The translations under genes and the position numbers were made by a program. Positions 39,969-49,941 of a DNA stretch of 64,000 nucleotides are shown here, in pieces. Within the stretch, counting starts at the first letter, position 1. The number at the start of each line of letters is the position of its first letter. This DNA is from Stentor coeruleus (Eukaryota > Ciliophora > Heterotrichea > Heterotrichida > Stentoridae): contig MPUH01000136.1 of assembly GCA_001970955.1 (NCBI GenBank), forward strand, positions 1-64,000, in the 5' to 3' direction. The notes under the pieces were generated by a model, which saw nothing but the letters and a program-made list of their open reading frames with translations, did no database searches and was not told the DNA's origin.

Positions 39969-40592
39969 ATGAAACAAAAGCATATTAGTCTAGATGTTGG
40001 AACTGGTATTGATCTTATGCGTACAGATGTTGACTTAGTTCGATATATTAGAGAGAATAATATACCAGAAGTGAGAATCTGCAAGAAAAGAAATTCATTA
40101 CTGCTATTAGACCTCAAAGAGCAGTTAAAAAAAGACACTAGATTTCTTTCAGTTCTATGTAACAAGCCAACAAAAGTTAAAAATCCTTTTTTAAGCACGA
40201 CAATACAGGCTAACCCTTCATCTTTAATCCTTCCTTCAGGGCTATCACAAGAAGATCTGAAATCAGATAAATCAAGCGCAACACCTTTTAAAAATGAAGT
40301 TCTTAAAACAATATCAACAAGATTATCTTTGTTTGTTGGAAAATTTCCATCACCAAAATCATTTTTTCAATCTACTCCTATTCGTTTAAATAGTAGGTTT
40401 AGGCAAAGTGAGTTTAAAACTAATCATAAACTGAAGAAAAAAAGAATTTTTAAGAGTAGTGATAGATATGAAGCATATCAACTTAGTATGTCTCCTAAAC
40501 TAAGAAAAAGGACATTGAATAGTGAAATGGAAAATTATGGGATTTTTGATAATCAGGAAATATTGAATATAGCTAATGGAGAATTTGTTTGA
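39969..40592 (+). CDS. Unknown basic protein
   Basis: A 207-residue Lys/Ser-rich protein with no recognised domain. The first 60 residues may be folded (VDLVRYIRENNIPEVRICK) and the rest is probably disordered, with SP and TP sites. It lies 61 bases after the phosphodiesterase on the same strand, unusually close, and ends with TGA. Co-transcription is possible but not shown. Confidence 0.6.
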   Translation: MKQKHISLDVGTGIDLMRTDVDLVRYIRENNIPEVRICKKRNSLLLLDLKEQLKKDTRFLSVLCNKPTKVKNPFLSTTIQANPSSLILPSGLSQEDLKSDKSSATPFKNEVLKTISTRLSLFVGKFPSPKSFFQSTPIRLNSRFRQSEFKTNHKLKKKRIFKSSDRYEAYQLSMSPKLRKRTLNSEMENYGIFDNQEILNIANGEFV

Positions 40593-41148
40593 ATTAAATA
40601 ATTATTTATATGGTTGTGGGAATAGGGTTTTAGGTTTTGGGAAAAGGATTAGAGAATAATGGATTTGATAGGGGGTTTAGTGATGAATTTTTCTTTTGTA
40701 GTAAAATGTTAGAGGTTTGATGATTTAACTTGATAGTTTAAAATTGTGCAGAAGTGGTATTGAAGAGAAAATATTATAAGATGGGTTTTGATTTTTGGTT
40801 TTTGAAAATAATAAGATTGATTTTTGTGTATTTTTATTGATATTATTTAAGATGGATGAAAAGTGATTTATGGATGTAGATATATTATTGAAGATAGAAT
40901 TTGATTAAATATTTAGTTTTAAGATGACTTATATACATAAAGGTGATTAAGGTAACATTAATAAATTTATATGAAAATTATTTTATTTTTAGTCTTCATG
41001 ATCAATATACTATTAATCTAAAACTCTAAATTTTAATATATAGTAAGAGCTTATATAAAAAATATAAATTTTCAAACACCAATCCAGTATTTATAAAAAC
41101 AATCATATATAAAACCTTTATTATATAAAAATCTAATGGGAAGTAGAT
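40593..41148. other. Intergenic region, C-poor
   Basis: The 300 bases after the stop of the plus gene are G/T-rich with almost no C, the clearest example of the 3' flank pattern. Nothing else is recognised until the relic frame at 41149. Confidence 0.5.
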
Positions 41149-41724
41149 ATGGATTCTCCTGATTTTGACTATTCTGATAAATATTTTCCACCATTTAATT
41201 CTAGTGATTTATCTTTGAAGAAGATAAAGGATAAAAACATGAATGAGGAAATAAGTTTAACTTAGATTTGCAAGATTAAATAGGATAAGATGATTTTTTC
41301 TGTTGGAAGATAGTAAAAGATTATCATGTAGTAAAATAGTGAAGAAAATTAAAATTTTTAAGATATTATCTATATAATAAACATTAGAAAAAAGTTTTGA
41401 TGGTATTATTTTATATATCTTAAATTTATACTACATAGTCTAGTTCAAAAGCTTATATATAAATCTCAATTACGCCTATCAGATTTAAACCTTTAACTAA
41501 AGTATTTTTAACAAGAAGAAGAAGTCTATGGAGATATTGGTGAATTAAATAGTGGAATGTAGGATTATATGCATTTTGATTGTATATCTAATTGTAATGA
41601 TCCTTTTAAGAATTTATTTGTGGATAATTATGCAGCGGAGAAAAATTGCATGTATCAATTTAAAGTCCATGATGTTCATACTAGTTAGGTTGATTTTTGT
41701 TGTAGAGAATTAAGATTTATATGA
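41149..41724 (+). pseudogene. Relic or alternative-code reading frames ending in TGA
   Basis: From ATG at 41149, 83 codons run to TGA at 41398. The first 38 (MDSPDFDYSDKYFPPF and onward) are free of stops. The rest contains eight TAA/TAG codons and no TGA. A second frame, 41461-41724, gives 87 codons with protein-like sequence (YGDIGELNSGM, then DYMHFDCISNCNDPFKNLF) containing four TAA/TAG and ending in TGA. If UAR is read as Gln both frames are open to a TGA. Under the standard code they are broken. No 15-nt intron resolves them. The family is unknown. Confidence 0.45.
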
Positions 41725-41944
41725 TAAAAATACAAAACCTATTATCTAAATCATCAAAACCCTTTAATAATTATAAACCCAGTCTATCATAAATCCACTC
41801 AAAATAAAAACCCAGTCACTTCATAACCACCTTCCATATAATTTAACCTAACTCGCCTTTAATCCAAATGATCTCCACAACTGATTTTCCTAAACCCTAT
41901 CCTTTAAAAACCTCATCCTCAACACATAAAAAAAAAACTACCTC

Positions 41945-42685
41945 CTAATAATTGTATATTAATCTAGGAATAGCAGAACATGCAACAAATCCTACAACTC
42001 TTAAAAACTTCTTATCTTTTGGGTTCCTAGGTTTCGGTCTATGTAAAAGCACATGGAAATACGCAAGCACCAGCCAAATCACCACAACCATCGAAGCTCC
42101 ATATCCAATAACCCCAGGTACATAATTCATCAAAAAAATCACACTATAAGCAATTTTGTTCTTATAAATTACCTTTTTTCTATAACATTCCAACATCCAA
42201 GCCTTAATAAGTTTCATCAAATGACCAAAAGAAGCTATCAAAGGTATCCAATAAGACCCATGTAATAAAGTTTTGATTATAAACACAAAAGCATATCCGA
42301 TATCAATAAACAAATACAATAAATATCCTGAGTTATCACTAATACTCACAGAAAGGGATTTTATTGTAGCATATTTCATGAGTAAATAAGTGAAGACTAT
42401 AGATCCTAAGATAATTGGAATGATTCTCCACTTTTGAGATAAGGGCTCGATATATGCTATCATTGTAAAATCTCTTTCGTTGTCGATAATCGTTTTATAA
42501 TGATCTTCGCTTTTTAGTAAATTATGCTCTCCATTGTCGTTTTCAAAGAGTAAGACTAACTGGAAAACGTTGATATCATAGACTAGGCAGATTTTTTCGG
42601 CAAGGATTTGAAGGCTTTTTGGTTTTGGCATGGTCAAGTTTTCTCTTGCTACAGAAGAAATTTTGATCATATTATTTGTTCGCAT
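41945..42685 (-). CDS. Multi-span membrane protein with ubiquitin-like N-terminus
   Basis: A 246-residue protein. Residues about 5-80 (LQILAEKICLVYDINVFQL, VLLFENDNGEHNLLKSEDHY) look like a PB1 or ubiquitin-like fold. Four to five hydrophobic segments follow (IIPIILGSIVFTYLLMKYA, SGYLLYLFIDIGYAFVFII, IAYSVIFLMNYVPGVIGYG, ASMVVVIWLVLAYFHVLLH). No family is recognised. A Ubl plus TM plan recalls HERP/TMUB-type ER proteins, only as an analogy. Confidence 0.65.
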   Translation of the reverse strand: MRTNNMIKISSVARENLTMPKPKSLQILAEKICLVYDINVFQLVLLFENDNGEHNLLKSEDHYKTIIDNERDFTMIAYIEPLSQKWRIIPIILGSIVFTYLLMKYATIKSLSVSISDNSGYLLYLFIDIGYAFVFIIKTLLHGSYWIPLIASFGHLMKLIKAWMLECYRKKVIYKNKIAYSVIFLMNYVPGVIGYGASMVVVIWLVLAYFHVLLHRPKPRNPKDKKFLRVVGFVACSAIPRLIYNY

Positions 42686-43344
42686 AATCTTATATGAGAA
42701 TATACAAAATGGGGTATTTTTAGAATGTAAAGACTTGGGTGTTAAGTAAATTAGGGTAATGTATAGTTTATAGATCAGATTGAAGAATTTTATAATGTTT
42801 GTTTGATAATGGTTTTTAGGGTGTGTCTAGTTCTTTTATTTTACATTTGAATTTTTATTTGCTTGTCTTTTTGTTTATGATGTTGTAAATTTTATAATAA
42901 TTGTATTTTTAAAGTTTATGGAAATCTAATATTTGGAAGGCTTTTTGGCCTTGCTTTTGGAAGTTGTGGGTAATAATATTGATAGGGGTAGATATAATGT
43001 TTATGTTGATTGAGAAAGTATTGAAAATATGAAGTGGGTATCTAAGAGATTATAGTGAGTGTATAATAAAGAAGTGGAATATCAAATTGACTAAAGTTAA
43101 ATAAAATTACAGAAAAAAATCATAAATCTATGCGAATCATTTAATGCCACAATTTTTACCATTATTTTATTCAAATATAAGCCATAACTTACCTATACCA
43201 TCTAAAAACCTCTCCCAAATATTAATTTTCAACCTAAAACCCTAAAATTCCCCCTCAAAACCCTTCTTTAAACCACCTTAAAAACCCAAACCCAAACCTA
43301 AAATTCCAAAAATCTTTATCATTATCTAAAAAAACTTAATAAAT
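42686..43344. other. Divergent intergenic region
   Basis: Spacer between the minus gene at 42685 and the plus gene at 43345. 42686-43080 is C-poor and 43110-43344 G-poor on the plus strand. 43221-43310 holds C-runs (aaccctaaaattccccctc, aaacccaaacccaaacct) that look telomere-like but are irregular. Confidence 0.5.
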
Positions 43345-45609
43345 ATGAAACAATTATACAACTTTCCCTTACGTGATTGTAAACATCATTCATTCTGCGA
43401 CTACCCATCCACAGAAGATCAAGCATCTCATCAATCTCGTGACCTAAAATCTTATGTCCGTTCACTATCCCCTCATAAAAAGCTAGATTTACGTGAAAGT
43501 GAAATAATTTCAACATTTTCTTTACCAACTGAATTTGACTTGAAATATTTGAAAAACATCGAAGACCAAATGGATGATTATGATTCAGTTAAACCAGGTA
43601 TACCAATAGTCACTGAAGAAGGACTTAGCGATTGGTGTCAACAAAGCATAAATCGTCGATTTCCAGTGATTCCCCCAGTGCGGCCTTTTTTAATGCCTAA
43701 AGCTATATATGAATATTTACGTAGTGTACAAGAGATTAGTAGAGAAATCCCTACAAATGTTGCAGCAGATAAAGAGCTTATGACAATGGCAGAAATGCAA
43801 AGTATAATAGAAAACAAACAAGTTATAGCTAAATATTTACAACCTAGGACTATGGAAAATGGTACCCCGTTTATATATCCAAGGCATAAAAACAAAAAAA
43901 AACCTTCAGGAAGTTTGGAAAGCTACCAGTCACCAGAACCTAGAGCGAAACCTAGACCTAAAAGCACAAGAATTACTATGTTTTTACCTGATAAGAGCAA
44001 ACTTGAACTTGCTAAAAATGAATCTGATACTAAAGATTTACAGATTATCGACTCTATTTATAAACTTGACTCAGTTTTTGCTAAACAAGTCTTAGAACAC
44101 ACTAAAAAGAAAATGAAATTCTTCCAAAACCTCGCTTTTTCATCAGCTTTTCTAAACAAAACTATAGAATCACAGAAAAATATCCATCTTATGATCCCAG
44201 TTGAACTACGAACCCCACTTATTGAATTTAAAGATATGCCAGATGTCCCTTCTATTATTGAAATTTTTGCTAAACCTCTTGGGAAAATTAAAACTCTTGA
44301 TTTAAAAGACCATTTTGATTTAGCTAAAGAGAAAAAATGGGAAGAAGCTGTATTAGAGTTTAAAGAATATTTAAAAGAAAAACCTGATGTATTTGAGGCT
44401 CAATATGGGTTGGCAATGTGCTTAGAAAGACTTCATTGTTATAAACTAAGTAGAAAATGGTTTGTTGAAGCTTTGAAAATTGATGAAAACAATCTTGACG
44501 TGCTTTTTGGTTTGGCTGTGACAAGTCTTAAACTGAACGAACTAGGCAACACAATTTTCTTTTGCCAAAAAACTTTAGAGTCCCATCCTAGCCAAGGAGC
44601 TTCTAATTTCCAATATTTACTAGCTTTGTCATATAGACTATTAAAAAAATTCAATGAATGTACAGTTTATTATCAAATGATCTTAGATGCAAATGATAAT
44701 AAAATGAGCCTTTTCGCATCTTTTCACTCTAACGACTGGGATGAGCAGCTGAAAACTTTGCCTGGTTGGATCCAATCAAGAGCTGATATTCCGTTTTTCA
44801 GACGATTTAAACCTAAACAAATTAAAAAACTATGTCAAAACAAAGTCAAAAAAATCGAAGCCTTGCATTTGTTTTTTTTACAACCAGGGTTTTCTTATAT
44901 TATATTAAAAGGGTCACTTAAACTTAGAGATCATAGTAAAGATTGCTCAATGCCAAAAACTATATGGAAAGTTCAAACAGGTCAGTATATAAATTATGTT
45001 TCACATAAGAGTTTTTATGAAGGATCACATTATTGGACTGTTGCTGAAAGTAATGGGTGTATATTGTTAGAAATACAAGCAGATCAATTTATTGGAATTT
45101 CTAGAGAAAGTCGAACTCATAAGGAAATTGTTAATATGCACACTTTGCAGTCTTTTCCGATATTTAAGGATTTAAGCTTGGAAACTTTGGAAGCACTGGT
45201 GATTGAGTCGATGAAAATCAAAAAATGCCATAAACTGCAGGTTGTTAGGAAGAAAATCACGGATAGGAAAGTTGAGAAAAAATCTTTGTTTGGGGTGATT
45301 ATTACTGGGATTTGTGCTTTAAAAAGAGAAGATGGGTTAGATATCTCGCTACTGGGTAGAGGAGATTGTTTTGGTGAAGAGTTTGTATTTAAGAATATAC
45401 AAGGATTTGCAAGTTTAGGGAATATTATTGTTAAAAGTGATAATTTAGAAGTTGGGTTTATATCACCTCAAGATCTTGCAAGACTTCCAGATTATGAACT
45501 GCAAAAAATTGAACAGGCTTTACGAAACAATCCACATATTAAACGGTCAATTGAAAAAGTTAATTCAACTTTCAATATTCATGGTCGTTGGCCGTCTGCA
45601 TATTCTTAA
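43345..45609 (+). CDS. TPR protein with two cyclic-nucleotide-binding-like domains
   Basis: A 754-residue soluble protein. Residues about 320-445 form TPR helices (HFDLAKEKKWEEAVLEFKEY, FEAQYGLAMCLERLHCYKLS, RKWFVEALKIDENNLDVLFG). Then come two cNMP-binding-like beta-rolls, about 485-590 (FFLQPGFSYIILKGSLKLRD) and about 600-715 (FPIFKDLSLETLEALV, LLGRGDCFGEEF). The second keeps the FGEE of the phosphate-binding cassette but not the following Arg, so ligand binding is doubtful. Similar TPR/cNMP proteins occur in ciliated protists. The N-terminal 300 residues are unassigned. Confidence 0.75.
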   Translation: MKQLYNFPLRDCKHHSFCDYPSTEDQASHQSRDLKSYVRSLSPHKKLDLRESEIISTFSLPTEFDLKYLKNIEDQMDDYDSVKPGIPIVTEEGLSDWCQQSINRRFPVIPPVRPFLMPKAIYEYLRSVQEISREIPTNVAADKELMTMAEMQSIIENKQVIAKYLQPRTMENGTPFIYPRHKNKKKPSGSLESYQSPEPRAKPRPKSTRITMFLPDKSKLELAKNESDTKDLQIIDSIYKLDSVFAKQVLEHTKKKMKFFQNLAFSSAFLNKTIESQKNIHLMIPVELRTPLIEFKDMPDVPSIIEIFAKPLGKIKTLDLKDHFDLAKEKKWEEAVLEFKEYLKEKPDVFEAQYGLAMCLERLHCYKLSRKWFVEALKIDENNLDVLFGLAVTSLKLNELGNTIFFCQKTLESHPSQGASNFQYLLALSYRLLKKFNECTVYYQMILDANDNKMSLFASFHSNDWDEQLKTLPGWIQSRADIPFFRRFKPKQIKKLCQNKVKKIEALHLFFLQPGFSYIILKGSLKLRDHSKDCSMPKTIWKVQTGQYINYVSHKSFYEGSHYWTVAESNGCILLEIQADQFIGISRESRTHKEIVNMHTLQSFPIFKDLSLETLEALVIESMKIKKCHKLQVVRKKITDRKVEKKSLFGVIITGICALKREDGLDISLLGRGDCFGEEFVFKNIQGFASLGNIIVKSDNLEVGFISPQDLARLPDYELQKIEQALRNNPHIKRSIEKVNSTFNIHGRWPSAYS

Positions 45610-45659
45610 TAACTGAAGTTTGTATAATATTTAGAATATTAACTACTTATTATTTATAA

Positions 45660-46808
45660 ATGGCTAAGCAATTAACCTTACCTGGATTATTTAAAGATAA
45701 CTCGATGCAAAAAGAAACTCTCAAAAGGAAGAAAATATCTTCAAAATATTTATGGTTAAGCTCAGAGCTGGAAAAGGTTGAAAAATCTAGGAAAAATATA
45801 TCATTTCTAGTTAAAATCGAAGAAGATAAGCAAAATTTTATTACTAATATAGAAAACGATATTGCTCATCGTAAACAAGTTCTTAATCAGCAAGACCATG
45901 CAGCCAGAGTAATTCAATCAAAAACAAAAGAAATTATAGCCCAAAGATTCAAGCAAGACTCAAATTTTACTAATATTGAAAAATTAATAAACTCCCATCT
46001 ATCATTTTTAGAAGAAAAGTCCTATTATATTTTTTGGAACCTAGGTAGCGCAGCTTATGATGCAGCAACTACTATAAAAAAAGCATACAAACGTGCGAAA
46101 TTCCGCGGGAAAATTATGAGAATAAAAAAAGTGTATAAAATCCTAACGAAAAACAAAAAAACTATATGCAGGATAACTTTAAGAAAAGGTCTAAGGGTGT
46201 TTACTTGCCAAATAAAAAAAGAACATGCTAAAATTCTAAAAGAAGAAAAAGAACGTAAAGACAAAGTTCAAAAAATTAGAGAAAGGTTAGCTATAGTCTC
46301 AATAAAAAGGTTTTGGAAAATGAATAGAATAACATTTAGAAAATACATGTTTAAATGTAGGAAATTCAAAAAAATCCTTATCAAACAAAAATACTTAAAT
46401 TTGTTGTCTGCAGATTTTTGTGTTGCAAGTCAGTTAAGTTCATATTTATCAACACCTAGAGGAGAAGAAGTAATGGGTGGGCTTATGAGTGATCAAGAAA
46501 CTGCTAGACTTGCAGCTTTGAAATTACTTAAACAAAGAGAAGCTCAAATTAATGCATCTATGATATCTTATAATGTTATTAAATTTAAGGAAAAATCAAT
46601 AAGTCCTTTATTACAAGAGTTACCTAATGATAGAGGAAGGCATAGGATAAGCGGATTGCATACTTTTAAAAATAAAATCTTACCCAGACGGTCTATACAA
46701 TCTATAGGAATGCTGAGTGGTAAAATTGGTAGATCACTACAAAGCATCGGAACTATGTCAACACGCTCTGCCAGCAATCGTATGCGAATAGTTAAAATGC
46801 CAATGTAA
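45660..46808 (+). CDS. IQ-motif-like basic helical protein
   Basis: A 382-residue Lys-rich protein starting 50 bases after the previous gene on the same strand. HAARVIQSKTKEIIAQRF and AYDAATTIKKAYKRAKFRGK look like IQ motifs (IQxxxRGxxxR variants) that bind calmodulin or centrin. The middle is a basic helix. The C-terminal 90 residues (RISGLHTFKNKILPRRSIQS) are disordered. A cytoskeletal role is inference. Tight spacing to 43345-45609 may reflect compaction rather than an operon. Confidence 0.65.
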   Translation: MAKQLTLPGLFKDNSMQKETLKRKKISSKYLWLSSELEKVEKSRKNISFLVKIEEDKQNFITNIENDIAHRKQVLNQQDHAARVIQSKTKEIIAQRFKQDSNFTNIEKLINSHLSFLEEKSYYIFWNLGSAAYDAATTIKKAYKRAKFRGKIMRIKKVYKILTKNKKTICRITLRKGLRVFTCQIKKEHAKILKEEKERKDKVQKIRERLAIVSIKRFWKMNRITFRKYMFKCRKFKKILIKQKYLNLLSADFCVASQLSSYLSTPRGEEVMGGLMSDQETARLAALKLLKQREAQINASMISYNVIKFKEKSISPLLQELPNDRGRHRISGLHTFKNKILPRRSIQSIGMLSGKIGRSLQSIGTMSTRSASNRMRIVKMPM

Positions 46809-47075
46809 ATATTTACATTCTCATCATAAAAAATCATAATAATTCCTAACATCATAGTATCCTTCCTTACAAAAAAAAAATTTATCATATTTTCTCTCTC
46901 TAAACCAAAAAATGTACAACAAAATCCTTCCAAACATACAAAAACTATCAAAAAAAAACTAAACTAAACCGAAAAATTATGTTTAATTTCAATAAAAATC
47001 TATAATTTTTCTTTTATTTCATTCAAAGTCTTTAAATTAAAAAAACTCATACCAAATTCAGTTGATTATAAAATA

Positions 47076-48047
47076 ATGATGAATAAAAAATATCAAAACA
47101 GTATGATGAGCATATCAGCATCAACTTCTATATCAGTTTTCCCATCACGGGACATATTTTCAAGGTCAAGAAACAGTGGCGAGCTGTCTCACTATCTATT
47201 CGAAGATGGGATTTCTTCAGTTGAAGTGAAAACATCTGAGAGACAAGAACAAATCCATCTTGAAAATTTAGATGAAAATGCTTTAAATACTGTAAGAGAA
47301 TATGATGATATTGACTATATGGCAGCAACATTAAGATCTGAAGAAGTATTTATGTGTGTAAACTGCTATGAAAGTATCCCGATAAATCAAGTTGATTATC
47401 ATTCAATAAAATGCTGCAACCCTGAAACAGATTTAGATAAAATCATGGATAAAGTACATAAGCTGATATTTACTATAAGGGAATATAAGCTTGATGCTGA
47501 TTTACGATATGAATATGCGTTAATTCAATTAGAAGATATTGGGAAAAGTATGTGTGAAGGAACAAGTGTAAGATTTATATAGACAATATCACAGATTTTC
47601 AGCAGAATAAACTCTATTATTAAAAACAATAAAAATCATTCGTTTATATTGATTTTAGCTCAAAGACTAGAGAAAATTGTAGAAGGTCTTTCAGATGTAC
47701 CTGAAAGAATGAATATCCAAGAAAGAAATATTCTTGAAATAATTGACAGCACACTACATGCAAGTGCTGATCATAAAAACTCATTTATTTCTATGTTTTC
47801 TGAAATAAGCTATGATGCAAGTAATAATAAAGTGAATACTGAAGTAGAAGATACCCCAGAAACACAGGAAAAATATTTTTATAGCTTGTGTATTAAAAAG
47901 AAACTTGCTTTAGGACATAATCATTCAGCGAAAAATATTTCGATTTTTCATTTGTATCAGGAATGCTTGCAGAAGAATATTCCTGTGGAGAATTGGGGAG
48001 AATTTGTGGAAAACTCACTTGGAAATCAATTAATTATTATATCATAA
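47076..48047 (+). CDS. Unknown protein with a C2HC-type mini zinc finger
   Basis: A 15-nt intron (47568-47582) joins two frames into 323-codon length less the stop, about 318 residues. Residues about 90-110 have CVNCYESIPINQVDYHSIKC, a CxxC...HxxxC finger. Before it lies a Ser-rich tail, after it helices (DKIMDKVHKLIFTIREYKLD; AQRLEKIVEGLSDVPERMNI). Similar fingers are found in centrosomal and ciliary proteins, but the family is not recognised. Confidence 0.7.
47568..47582 (+). other. 15-nt intron
   Basis: GTAAGATTTATATAG, phase 0, contains the in-frame TAG that ends the first frame. A10 is conserved. Confidence 0.85.
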
Positions 48048-48360
48048 TCTAAAAATTTAAGGTTTTATTAAGATTGTGAGATTGATGTTTGGATAAATTA
48101 TGGGTATGATAATCTGAGATTATGTTATTTTTTTAGGAATACAATTTAGCGCATGGACAATTAAAACTTGTTCAAAAAGCATTGTGGCTAATATATTTTG
48201 AAAAGTTCGACTAGTTTATGTTTCCTTGATTCTCTCAACTTTTTTACCACTTATTTTTTTAAGAAATTTCTATTATAACCCTACAAACTTCAAAGAGCTA
48301 TGAAAAAAATTCATATTTAAAAGACATACTTTGATTTTCTAATTATTTCATATTTATTTA

Positions 48361-48873
48361 ATGGGAGACCTAATATTTGTCCCAGAACTAGGGCTTATAA
48401 CAGGAAAGAGTCAAAACTTTAAAACACGCATGTGGTACCCTTCAGCCTCTTCTAACAGGCCAATAGTGAGAAAACCGATAAAGCTGAGTAAAAGGCAAAA
48501 AGCTTCCCCTTTCAATCAAACTCAACACATAATGCCATTGCGATTACGTACAAAAAGTCCCAAAAGAATGGACATAAAATTCCCTTCTTCAGCTCTTGAA
48601 GCCAGTTTTCAGCCTAGACCTTTAACTATTGATACAGGACGTAGAATCAAACATAAAAACCATGAAGCAGTTATTGAAGGAGGGACCAAAGATAGTTTTT
48701 TTACAACTGCATTAGATGTTAGTTTACAATCAAGACCTTTAACTATGGCTGGAGGTAAAAGAATGAAATTACCTTTAGAAAGCCAGACAAAAATCGATGT
48801 TAAAGGAGATGTTTATGTTAACTTACCTTCTTTGCAGCAAAGACCTAATAGAAACAATCCTGATTTAGCTTAG
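48361..48873 (+). CDS. Small unknown protein with internal duplication
   Basis: A 170-residue basic protein. It holds a duplicated motif: ALEASFQPRPLTIDTGRRIK at about residues 79-98 and ALDVSLQSRPLTMAGGKRMK at about 119-138. Such short repeats with RPLT are typical of microtubule-associated ciliary proteins, but this is only a resemblance. No other domain is seen. Confidence 0.6.
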   Translation: MGDLIFVPELGLITGKSQNFKTRMWYPSASSNRPIVRKPIKLSKRQKASPFNQTQHIMPLRLRTKSPKRMDIKFPSSALEASFQPRPLTIDTGRRIKHKNHEAVIEGGTKDSFFTTALDVSLQSRPLTMAGGKRMKLPLESQTKIDVKGDVYVNLPSLQQRPNRNNPDLA

Positions 48874-49638
48874 TTTATGCTGTAATATAAATTTAGAGAT
48901 TAATTATTTTGTAGGATGTTTGAACTATTTTTTTTAATAGGATTTTAGGGGTTTTTAATGTAGGGGTTTATTATGGGAGATGGTTTTATGTTATGAGAAA
49001 AAGTTATAGTTTTTTAGATTTTTAGAGAGAAAAAAACATATTTATGGGATGTTTAAAGTTAGGCTATTATTTTTTAAAATAGCTAAAAATTTAAAATAAC
49101 TACTATTAAATCCAGTGAAGCTTATTTTTTTCACTTATAAGTTTGTTATAATCTAACTCTTAAATATCTTCAAGCGTTTAACATATTAAAACATAACCTT
49201 ATGTATTTCTAATTCACAAATTTATATTTTTTTTACAATCTAATTTTCCTACAATACTAACTATAAAAATATATTCTTATATGTAATCCTAAATCAAACT
49301 TATCAAAAATATCCCAAAAAAACCCTTAACCAAAACCCAACATACCCCTACCTTAAACCTAAAACTCAAATATTTTCTTCTAATCTTCCACAAAAAAATC
49401 AAACATTTTTCTTCATATCATCATCAAAAATACCATAATACAACAGCATCAAATTGCTTTTCATATATTTTCAAACCTATCCTTATGTATATCTTGTCAA
49501 TATTTTTACATTCAAATTCAATTTATAAAATGATTCAAAGCATTTCCAAACCAATCTGAATACTATTTAATATACAAATACATTAAAGTCAAAAACAACT
49601 ACAAACAATTCATGAGAAAATTCGATGACTTAAGGGCT
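48874..49638. other. Intergenic region between convergent genes
   Basis: The part after 48873 is C-poor and the part before 49639 is G-poor, each fitting the downstream pattern of the flanking gene (the right one is on the minus strand). No gene is recognised. Confidence 0.5.
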
Positions 49639-49809
49639 CTAAATGTTTAGCTTAGTTTTTCTCCAGTTTCTTCTCTTGGAATTGTATCTTTGGGTGCTTC
49701 CGGTCTTGTAAGAAACCCAACGAGGCATAGGTCTATTTTGTTTCCTGGCCCTGCCCATTATCTTCTTTTTTCTAAGACTCTTGATAGATCCCTAAGTAAT
49801 CATTACCAT
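49639..49809 (-). CDS. RPL39: Large-subunit ribosomal protein eL39, spliced
   Basis: A 15-nt intron directly follows the ATG (49792-49806). Removing it gives exactly 51 residues, the universal eL39 length. MGSIKSLRKKKIMGRARKQN is followed by RPMPRWVSYKTGSTQRYNSK and RRNWRKTKLNI, the signature of this small basic protein lining the exit tunnel of the ribosome. The stop is TAG at 49639-49641. The gene is too short and split to appear as a long open frame. It is divergent from the relic at 49942. Confidence 0.95.
49792..49806 (-). other. 15-nt intron immediately after the RPL39 start codon
   Basis: On the coding strand it is GTAATGATTACTTAG, phase 0 after codon 1. A10 is conserved. Unspliced RNA would stop after five codons at TAG. 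Confidence 0.92.
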
Positions 49810-49941
49810 TGAAAATTATTACAAATATGTCGAGGTTTAAAATTCAGACTACTTTTCTTACTTGTTCTACCACTTTTTAGATAAAAATATAAACATAAAC
49901 ATCATCATATGCCAAAATACCTTTGTTGTTAAATAATTAAT

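Noticed and set aside
43221-43310. Telomere-like C-rich repeats
   Set aside because: The runs are irregular (aaccctaaaa, cccaaaccc, ccccct) with no fixed unit. They fit the general G-poor, C-rich upstream flank pattern.
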